From Salarchaeum sp. JOR-1 (GTDB lineage: Archaea; Halobacteriota; Halobacteria; Halobacteriales; Halobacteriaceae): 64,000 bases of DNA. The stretch covers positions 2,108,001 to 2,172,000 of the forward strand of contig NZ_CP042241.1 in NCBI RefSeq assembly GCF_007833275.1, read 5' to 3'. Numbering within the stretch: the stretch's first letter is position 1; every line of letters begins with the position of its first letter. The position numbers and the translations under genes are program-made. Positions 58,183-64,000 of the stretch are shown here, piece after piece. Under the pieces are notes generated by a model. It was not told the origin of the DNA and made no database searches. It was given only the letters and a program-made list of their open reading frames with translations.

Positions 58183-58557
58183 ATGTCTGAGCGGTACAAG
58201 CGCCTCCTCGGGATGGTGCGCGAGCGCGCCGGCGACGCGTTCCGCGGCGCGATCCGGTACACCGACGACGACTGGACGCTCCTCTACCTCCGGGACGACC
58301 TCAAGACCGAGGAGTTCCGGACGTTCCTCGACGACCTGGTCGAGAACGCCCGCGACTACACGCCCATCAGCGACGACAATCAGTACGGGGCGCTCGGCGC
58401 GAGTCAGGCGAACGTCGAACTGTACGAGAACGCCGCAGTCATTCACTTCTACGTCCCGGAGAACGGCGGCGTACTCATCTCGCTCGACCGCGACGTGGCG
58501 CAGGGCCTCGGCGCGTTCGTCGACGAGTGCACGTCCGTCATCGACCGAACCGCCTGA
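58183..58557 (+). CDS. Uncharacterised haloarchaeal protein
   Basis: A 124-residue acidic protein: MSERYKRLLGMVRERAGDAF, then YTDDDWTLLYLRDDLKTEEF, and a beta-rich second half with NVELYENAAVIHFYVPENGG and VLISLDRDVAQGL. The alternation of helix and sheet suggests a compact roadblock- or PAS-sized domain, which is a guess. I recall similar haloarchaeal proteins (possibly DUF7522). It lies 38 bp after the metalloprotease gene with a T-rich stretch and TATA-like AAAATATG between, so it may have its own promoter. Confidence 0.73.
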   Translation: MSERYKRLLGMVRERAGDAFRGAIRYTDDDWTLLYLRDDLKTEEFRTFLDDLVENARDYTPISDDNQYGALGASQANVELYENAAVIHFYVPENGGVLISLDRDVAQGLGAFVDECTSVIDRTA

Positions 58558-59106
58558 CTACTGGAAGCCCCGCCCCACGTCGTCGGACTCCACGAGGTCG
58601 TCGAGCTCCGCCGTCAAGAGTTCCTCGGCCTCCTCGAAGGTGTCGGCGAGGCCGTCGAGTTCGTCCGGCCGGCCGTACTGGTCGTACTCCATCGGCCCGA
58701 ACGCCGGGCTGTCGATGGCGTCCATCACGTCCTCGAACAGCGCGTCCGATGTCGTCGGCGCGTCCGCGTGCGCCTTCACCACTTCCTCCAACCGCTGGGC
58801 TTTCTCCTCCGCGTCCTCGGTGTCCTCGGGCGGGGACTGCACCGCGAATCCGCCGCCGGTCTTCTCCGGGAAAAAGGAGTCGAGTTCGTCGTCTATCCGG
58901 CGCGCCACTCGAGCGCCCGCGCCCTTCACCTCGTAGGGGTTCTTCGCGTACGTCTTCAGCTGGTAGACGCCCGCGCTCGGATGGCCGAGGTAGAGATCCT
59001 CGCCGACGCCGCCAGACCGGTCTCCGGCGACCGCGCGCCAGCCGTCCGGATCCGCGCCGCTATCCACGACGTCCTCCACGATGTCCTTCCAGTCACGGAC
59101 TCGCAT
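58558..59106 (-). CDS. Uncharacterised haloarchaeal protein
   Basis: A 182-residue acidic protein starting MRVRDWKDIVEDVVDSGADP. The first half contains GWRAVAGDRSGGVGEDLYLG and GVYQLKTYAKNPYEVKGAGA; the second half is helical and very acidic (FEEAEELLTAELDDLVESDD). I recognise no catalytic motif. ATG 59106 is chosen because the upstream frame is arginine-rich noise. It converges directly on the preceding gene (stops adjoin). The function is unknown. Confidence 0.7.
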   Translation of the reverse strand: MRVRDWKDIVEDVVDSGADPDGWRAVAGDRSGGVGEDLYLGHPSAGVYQLKTYAKNPYEVKGAGARVARRIDDELDSFFPEKTGGGFAVQSPPEDTEDAEEKAQRLEEVVKAHADAPTTSDALFEDVMDAIDSPAFGPMEYDQYGRPDELDGLADTFEEAEELLTAELDDLVESDDVGRGFQ

Positions 59107-59447
59107 ACACCCGACGTTACGGCGTGACGACGGTAAGCGTATCGCCATCCGAACCGCATCACCCCCGACCACCAGCCGCGCGTTCTGCCGACCGTTCCAC
59201 TCGCACCGCGACCCACCCCACGTGTCTCGCCCCACCGACCAACCACGGGGTGGGAATTCGAAAGGGGGGCGAGCCGTCGCGTTCGGTCAGGAACCCCTAT
59301 CGGGAGCGGAGCGACCGATATGTTCCTGAGCGGGCGTGGGGGCGAGCGGGCTTTCGCGGACGTAGAAGCTGTGTCGGGTGAGTTAGCGGAGGCGAAGACT
59401 GTTCCGGGGAGCGACAGCGTTTTTCTCGCGCCGCCGCTATCCCGTGT
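59107..59447. ncRNA. Structured intergenic element upstream of the Dna2-like gene, candidate RNA
   Basis: This 340-bp gap has no credible protein gene. From 59247 it holds a purine block (GGGGTGGGAATTCGAAAGGG). A nested stem-loop follows: TCAGGAA (59287-59293) pairs with TTCCTGA (59323-59329), and inside it TATCGG (59298-59303) pairs with CCGATA (59315-59320) around GAGCGGAGCGA. A G-rich segment GGGGGCGAGCGGGCTTTCGC follows. From memory, similar G-rich-box plus stem-loop segments recur in other haloarchaeal intergenic regions. Neither strand nor transcription is proven. Confidence 0.45.
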
Positions 59448-62078
59448 GTGAACGTACGGGGCGAGGTCGCCGAGGTGGGTGAGGCTCGGTCGGTGAGCAC
59501 GCAGTACGGCGAGCGCGACGTGCTTGACGTGACGCTCCGCGACGACGCGTCGTTCCGCGAGGTGTCGCTGTGGGGGAAGTGGACGGAGACGGCGGCGTAC
59601 CTCGCACCGGGCATGGAGTTGCTGGTGACGGACGCGGAGGAGCGCGAGTACGCGGGGGAGACGCAGTACGCGACGGGAACGGAGTCGTACGTGGTGGTGG
59701 AACCGGAATTCCTCGTGAACGTGACGGACGTGCGGGAGTTCGTGCAGTGTCCGCGCCAGTACTACCTCTCGAAACTGCAGGCGCTCCCGCTCAAGTACGC
59801 AGTGACGAAGGGAACTATCGTCCACGAGGTGTTCGGCGACCTCCTCCGCGGCCGCGACCTGGACGACGCAATCGACGAGCGCGTGCGGGAGGCGGGGCTC
59901 GAACTCGGATTGCTGGACAAGGAGTTCGAGGAGGTGCGAGAGGACGTGCGGCAGAACGCGAGCGCCATCGAGGGCTGGCTGAATCAGGGACTCCTGACGG
60001 AGGAGGACGAGTGGCGTTCGGAGTACACGCTGGTGTCGGACACGCTCGGCATCAAGGGCCGGTGTGACGCCATCCGACGCGGGATGCCCGTGGAACTGAA
60101 GACGGGGAAGAACACGAACCGCGACCCGCGCTTCCACGACAAGATTCAGGCCGCGTGCTACGCCCTGTTGCTCTCCGAGCGCGGCGTTCCCGCGGACACG
60201 GGCACGCTCCTCTACACGAAGAACGCGGCGATGGCGCGCAACGAGGCCAGCGGCGACCTGAGCCCCGCGAAGGAGTTCAGCATCGGCCGCGGCCTCCTGG
60301 AGTTCGTCGTGCGCACTCGCAACCACCTCGCCGCGCTCGAATTCGACGGTGACCCGCCGACGGGCTACGAGGGGAACGCGACGTGCGAGTACTGCTTCGA
60401 GCAGGACGCCTGCATGGTCGTCTCCGGGCGACTGGGCCAGGAGTCGAAAGCCGGCCAGGTCGGCAGGAAGCTCCCCGAGGCCGAGCGCGAGTACTTCGAC
60501 GACCTCTACGACGCCATCGAGGCCGAGCGCCGGGAAGTCCACCGGGAGTACGCGAAGCTCTGGAAGCAGAGCCCCGAAGAGCGCGCGGAGGACGACCGCG
60601 CCATCGTCGGCCTGGAACCCGATTCGCGGGAGGAGCTCGCGGACGGCCGGTGGCGGCTCACCGCGAAGCGGCCGTCCGCGGCGACCTCGAAGATTCGGGA
60701 GGGCGACCGCGTGCTCGCGAACGACGGCGACCCCGTGCACGGGACGGCGGAGATGGCGCGCGTCGAACGCCTCGACGCGGACGCGGTCGTGGTGTCGACG
60801 GACGAACCCGTGGAGCTCCGGCGACTCGACGTGTACCCGAGCGACCTGAACGTCTCCCGGATGCTGTCCGCGCTCCACGACTTCGTCCTGAAGTCCGACG
60901 AGCGCCGCCGCGACGTGCTGTTCGGCCGAGAGAAGCCGGCGTTCGCGTCGGGGACGGAGACGTTCATCGACAACAACGACGCGCAGAACGACGCCGTCAA
61001 TCGGGCGCTGAACGCGGAGGACTTCGCGCTCGTGCACGGGCCGCCCGGGACGGGGAAGACGTACACCATCGCCCGCATCGTCCGCGAACTCGTCGCGCGG
61101 GGCGAGCGCGTGCTGCTGTCGGCGTTCACGAACCGCGCGGTGGACAACGCCCTCGAAGCCATCGAAGACCAGGGGTTCGAGGACGTCGTGCGCGTCGGCA
61201 CGGAGTCCGGCGTCCGCGAGGACATGCAGACCTACCGCCTGTCGAAGTCCGGCGACCCCCGCGAACAGGCGGACAAACTGGAGTCCGCGGACGTGGTGGC
61301 GGCGACCACGGCGACCTGCGGGTCGCGCATCCTGCGCTCGCAGGCGTTCGACGTGGCGCTCGTGGACGAGGCCTCACAGCTCACGGAACCGGACACGCTC
61401 GCGGCGGCGAACCGCGCGGAGCGGTTCGTGCTCGTCGGCGACCACCAGCAGTTGCCGCCGGTCGTGCGGTCGGGCGGCCGGCTCTCCGAGTCCCTGTTCG
61501 AGCGGCTCATCGAGCAGCATCCGGACGCGGGCGTGATGCTCGACCAACAGTACCGGATGAGCCAGCGGATTCAGGCGTTCAGCTCGTCCGAGTTCTACGA
61601 CGGCCAGTTGCGGCCCGCGACCGGCGACGTGGCGGGCCAGTCCCTCGCGGACATCGGCGTGACCGGCGTCCCCGAGGGCGTGCGGTTCGAGCACGTCGAG
61701 GGAACCGACGCCGCGCACACGGACGCCGTGGAGGCGGAGCGCGTCACCAGCCTCGTCGAGTCCTACCTGAACGCCGGCGTCGAACCCGGCGCGGTCGGCG
61801 TCATCGCGCCGTTCCGCGCGCAGGTCACGGAAATCGGCCGGCGCGTCCCGGACGGGGTCGCCGTAGACACCGTCGACCGCTTCCAGGGGTCGTCGAAGGA
61901 GGTGATCGTGGTGTCGTTCGTCGCGTCCGACGACATGGAGAGCCCGATCTTCGAGGACTACCGCCGGCTGAACGTCGCGCTCTCCCGCGCGAAGAAAGCG
62001 ATGGTACTGGTGGGGGACGCGAACGCCCTCCGCACGGACGACACGTACCGGCGGATGGTCGAGTGGGCGAGCCTCTAA
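59448..62078 (+). CDS. Dna2-like nuclease-helicase (OB, Cas4-like, SF1)
   Basis: An 876-residue multidomain enzyme. An OB-fold-like N-terminus (about 1-85; VRGEVAEVGEARSVSTQYGE) resembles ssDNA-binding domains. A Cas4/RecB-like PD-(D/E)XK nuclease follows with Cys101 in FVQCPRQYYLS, catalytic GRCDAIRRGMPVELKTGK, and CEYCFEQDAC; the four cysteines would hold a 4Fe-4S cluster. The C-terminal SF1 helicase has Walker [16 protein letters not shown] (about 530), VDEASQLTEPDTLAAAN and the motif IV-VI stretch TVDRFQGSSKEVIVVSF and YRRLNVALSRAKKAM. Dna2 cuts flap DNA and resects breaks. The GTG at 59448 is the likely start. No cas genes are nearby. Confidence 0.92.
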   Translation: MNVRGEVAEVGEARSVSTQYGERDVLDVTLRDDASFREVSLWGKWTETAAYLAPGMELLVTDAEEREYAGETQYATGTESYVVVEPEFLVNVTDVREFVQCPRQYYLSKLQALPLKYAVTKGTIVHEVFGDLLRGRDLDDAIDERVREAGLELGLLDKEFEEVREDVRQNASAIEGWLNQGLLTEEDEWRSEYTLVSDTLGIKGRCDAIRRGMPVELKTGKNTNRDPRFHDKIQAACYALLLSERGVPADTGTLLYTKNAAMARNEASGDLSPAKEFSIGRGLLEFVVRTRNHLAALEFDGDPPTGYEGNATCEYCFEQDACMVVSGRLGQESKAGQVGRKLPEAEREYFDDLYDAIEAERREVHREYAKLWKQSPEERAEDDRAIVGLEPDSREELADGRWRLTAKRPSAATSKIREGDRVLANDGDPVHGTAEMARVERLDADAVVVSTDEPVELRRLDVYPSDLNVSRMLSALHDFVLKSDERRRDVLFGREKPAFASGTETFIDNNDAQNDAVNRALNAEDFALVHGPPGTGKTYTIARIVRELVARGERVLLSAFTNRAVDNALEAIEDQGFEDVVRVGTESGVREDMQTYRLSKSGDPREQADKLESADVVAATTATCGSRILRSQAFDVALVDEASQLTEPDTLAAANRAERFVLVGDHQQLPPVVRSGGRLSESLFERLIEQHPDAGVMLDQQYRMSQRIQAFSSSEFYDGQLRPATGDVAGQSLADIGVTGVPEGVRFEHVEGTDAAHTDAVEAERVTSLVESYLNAGVEPGAVGVIAPFRAQVTEIGRRVPDGVAVDTVDRFQGSSKEVIVVSFVASDDMESPIFEDYRRLNVALSRAKKAMVLVGDANALRTDDTYRRMVEWASL

Positions 62079-62117
62079 CCCGATAGGTTCTTGATTCGCC
62101 CCCGAGACGAACCGGGT

Positions 62118-62513
62118 ATGCGAGGCGAAGCCAGCGCGGTGTTCGGCGGGCTCATCGGCGTCATCGCGCACTTCCTAGTTCTCTACGGTGTGGCACCGAC
62201 TATCGGGTACCAAGCGGATCCGTTCGTGAACATCGCGGGCATCACGGGAGCGCTCGCCGCGTTCTCCATCTACCTCCTCGTTCTCGGCCTACTCTACCCG
62301 CTCGCGTACCACTACTCGCTCCAGTTCCTCCCCGAGGGCGGCGTGCTCGCGGGCGGGTTCGTGAACGGCGTCCCCGTCTGGCTCGGGTTCGTCGTCCTCG
62401 ACTGCCTGAACACCGACCAGGTGGCGATGTGCGCGGCCGTCGCGGGACTCGCGGCGCTCGCCTACGGCTACCTCCTGACGTACAGCCACGTCGAGTTCGC
62501 GAGCGACTTCTAG
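62118..62513 (+). CDS. Small multi-spanning membrane protein
   Basis: A 131-residue hydrophobic protein with about four helices: ASAVFGGLIGVIAHFLVLYG, ALAAFSIYLLVLGLLYPLAY, and later VPVWLGFVVLDCLNT and MCAAVAGLAALAYGYLLTYS. I do not recognise the family. The ATG at 62118 is preferred over 62091. It lies 39 bp after the Dna2-like gene on the same strand. A T-rich stretch (CGCTTTTCTCCC) follows its stop. Confidence 0.72.
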   Translation: MRGEASAVFGGLIGVIAHFLVLYGVAPTIGYQADPFVNIAGITGALAAFSIYLLVLGLLYPLAYHYSLQFLPEGGVLAGGFVNGVPVWLGFVVLDCLNTDQVAMCAAVAGLAALAYGYLLTYSHVEFASDF

Positions 62514-62545
62514 ACGCTTTTCTCCCTCCCCGAACGAGTCGGGGT

Positions 62546-63271
62546 ATGCGCGTCACCTTCCTCGGAACCGGGAGCGCGATGCCGACCGGCAAGCGCGTCC
62601 AGTCCGGCATCCTCCTCGAAGACGACGAGAACACCCTGCTCGTGGACTGCGGGAGCGGCGTGCTCCACCGCCTCGCCGCCACCCCCGCCGGCTACGAGGG
62701 CGTGGACACCGTGCTCCTCACCCACCACCACACCGACCACGTGAGCGACCTCCTCCCGCTGTTGAAGGCCCGGTGGCTCGCGGGCGAGGAATCCCTCACC
62801 GTCGCGGGGCCGCCCGGAACCACCGACCTCGTGGCGGGCCTGCTGGACGTCCACGACTACCTCCGGGACAGGGTCGACCTCACGCTCCGCGACATCGAGG
62901 GCGAGTTCTCCGTCGCCGGCTTCGACGTGGCGTCGATGGAGACCAGGCACTCCATGCAGTGCTTCGCCTACCGCATCGACGACTTCGCGTACAGCGGGGA
63001 TTCGGAGGCCTTCGACGGCCTCGCCGCGTTCGCGGACGGCGCCGAGGCGTTCGTGCACGACTGCTCGTTCCCCGACGAGGTGGACGTGTCGAACCACCCG
63101 ACGCCGAGCGCGCTCGGCCGCGCGCTCGCCGGCAACGACTACGGCACCGTCTACCTCACGCACCGCTACCCGCACACCGACGGAAAGGAAGAGGAGCTGC
63201 TCGACTCGATTCGCGAGCGCTACGGCGGCGACGTGGAACTGGCGCGGGAGGGCGACACGATCGAGGTCTAG
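62546..63271 (+). CDS. MBL-fold metal-dependent hydrolase (RNase Z-like)
   Basis: A 241-residue metallo-beta-lactamase fold protein. The N-terminus [20 protein letters not shown] is that of RNase Z/ElaC relatives. The zinc motif is [20 protein letters not shown] (HxHxDH), with later ligands in [35 protein letters not shown] and LTHRYPHT. It is shorter than a true tRNase Z (about 300 residues) and lacks an obvious exosite arm, so it is best placed with the RNase Z-like hydrolases. The ATG at 62546 is used. Its stop overlaps the convergent pelota gene by 4 bp. Confidence 0.9.
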   Translation: MRVTFLGTGSAMPTGKRVQSGILLEDDENTLLVDCGSGVLHRLAATPAGYEGVDTVLLTHHHTDHVSDLLPLLKARWLAGEESLTVAGPPGTTDLVAGLLDVHDYLRDRVDLTLRDIEGEFSVAGFDVASMETRHSMQCFAYRIDDFAYSGDSEAFDGLAAFADGAEAFVHDCSFPDEVDVSNHPTPSALGRALAGNDYGTVYLTHRYPHTDGKEEELLDSIRERYGGDVELAREGDTIEV

Positions 63272-64000
63272 TCGAGTCGGTAGCGGAGGACGGCGGCGAT
63301 GCCGCCGAGGTTCTTGAGCTGGTCGCCGGGCGCGTACTCGTGGCTGAACACGGTCACGTCCCCGCCCTGGCGTTCGACGGACTGGATGAGGTCGTTCACG
63401 TCCACGTCCCAGTCGCCCTCGCCCGCGCGCTCGCGGCGCAGGCGGTCGTCGAGCACGAGCAAGTGTTCGACCGCGCCGAACTCCACGGCTTTCTCGACCT
63501 CCTCGATGCCGTACGTGGCCTTCCCCTCCGTCGCGATCTGCTCGGTGAGTTCGTCAATGAGCTCGGACTCCTCGGCGATGCGGGTCTCGGCCTGCACTTC
63601 CTCGACCGCGCCGCGCTTCAGGACTTCGTGGACGCCGCGCCCGCCGACGGCGCTCGTGTCCACGGTCGTGATTTTCTCGGGGAGGTCGGGGTAGTTCTCC
63701 TCGACGAAGTCTAGGAGGTCTTGCTTCGTGAACCCGGGGCCGGCGAGGATGATGGCGTCTGTCTCCATCCGGTTCAGGGCGGCCGCGACCTCGCCGAACA
63801 GCTCCTCGCGGCCGCGGGCGTACTCGCCCTTCCCCGTCGTCCCCGTGAACGTCCCGCGCTCCTCGACGCCGTACTGCGCGACCGTGTGGATGTGCGCCTC
63901 CCCCTCCTCGATAGTCGCGATGGCCACGTCCGGCTGGTCGGTCGCCTCGCTCGCCTCCTCCACGCGGTCGCGCTGGTCGGGCTTCCAGTGTTTCTCTATC
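63268..64000 (-). CDS. pelA: mRNA surveillance protein Pelota, 3' part
   Basis: The gene runs off the right edge: the frame is still open at 64000 ([19 protein letters not shown]), so its start and N-terminal Sm-like domain are missing. The visible part holds domain 2 ([40 protein letters not shown]) and domain 3 ([32 protein letters not shown]). Pelota is the eRF1-like factor that, with aEF1A-type or ABCE1 partners, rescues stalled ribosomes. It lacks the GGQ and NIKS motifs of release factors, as expected. Confidence 0.95.
   Translation of the reverse strand, partial: IEKHWKPDQRDRVEEASEATDQPDVAIATIEEGEAHIHTVAQYGVEERGTFTGTTGKGEYARGREELFGEVAAALNRMETDAIILAGPGFTKQDLLDFVEENYPDLPEKITTVDTSAVGGRGVHEVLKRGAVEEVQAETRIAEESELIDELTEQIATEGKATYGIEEVEKAVEFGAVEHLLVLDDRLRRERAGEGDWDVDVNDLIQSVERQGGDVTVFSHEYAPGDQLKNLGGIAAVLRYRLD

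Overview
The window is chromosomal DNA from an extremely halophilic archaeon (class Halobacteria). The evidence is its high GC content, strongly acidic deduced proteins, many genes starting at or within a few bases of the predicted transcript start with a TATA-like box about 27 nt upstream, the archaeal information-processing genes (GINS, PriS, RNase P proteins, SBDS, PsmA, L37e, LSm, Pelota, Cdc48, aMBF1) and many small proteins of haloarchaea-only families. I do not assign a genus. It reads as core genome: I see no transposase, integrase, CRISPR array, rRNA or replication origin.

Layout. 1-5 kb: end of the NAD(P)HX repair gene nnr, moaC, a gene-poor stretch with a possible gene relic, a secreted DUF4397 protein, HflX GTPase, a FUN14 protein and a lipoprotein. 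5.5-10.6 kb: truncated haemoglobin, a Bat-type HTH regulator, then an RNA-processing/proteasome operon (COG1325 RNA-binding protein, rnp3, methyltransferase, rnp2, psmA, SBDS). 10.7-23.4 kb: Nudix, pyrBI, a MinD-like ATPase, a SlyD-like PPIase, a CYTH protein, SAM synthetase, GINS-priS, archease-rtcB and an eIF2B-like protein. 23.6-27.1 kb: sdhCDBA. 27.1-34.8 kb: an aspartoacylase-like enzyme divergent from a RimK ligase fused to a retropepsin-like domain, AlkA, a fused 3-hydroxyacyl-CoA dehydrogenase/enoyl-CoA hydratase, tRNA-Glu, UPF0179 and a second aspartoacylase-like gene. 34.9-43.3 kb: tRNA-Leu(CAA) with a duplicated 3' end, inositol-phosphatase family, Lrp, DUF63, ferritin-like, purD, DUF255, thioredoxin and a cysteine-synthase-like enzyme. 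43.5-51.4 kb: ThiI, Cdc48 with a small partner gene, PanB, HAD, acyl-CoA dehydrogenase and aMBF1. 51.4-58.6 kb: a repeat and hairpin region beside tRNA-Leu(GAG), DUF420, purF, glutamate-cysteine ligase-like gshA, lsm-rpl37e, an M42 peptidase and a zinc metalloprotease. 58.6-64 kb: a structured intergenic element, a Dna2-like nuclease-helicase, an MBL hydrolase and the start-truncated pelota gene.

How the genes work together. Several functional modules are visible as overlapping or nearly abutting genes: tRNA 5' processing with ribosome maturation and the proteasome; GINS with primase at the replication fork; archease with the RtcB ligase for tRNA exon joining; the complete succinate dehydrogenase; aspartate transcarbamoylase catalytic and regulatory chains; LSm with L37e. 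Cdc48 is a plausible unfoldase partner for the PsmA proteasome.

Most unusual features: the RimK/retropepsin fusion facing an aspartoacylase-like gene (possible peptide-tag ligase and tag-removing enzymes); a 119-bp-periodic repeat with several perfect hairpins next to tRNA-Leu(GAG); a long nested stem-loop in front of the Dna2-like gene; a 43-bp terminator cassette shared by the ends of sdhA and panB that includes their last codon and stop; and an attachment-site-like duplication of the tRNA-Leu(CAA) 3' end.
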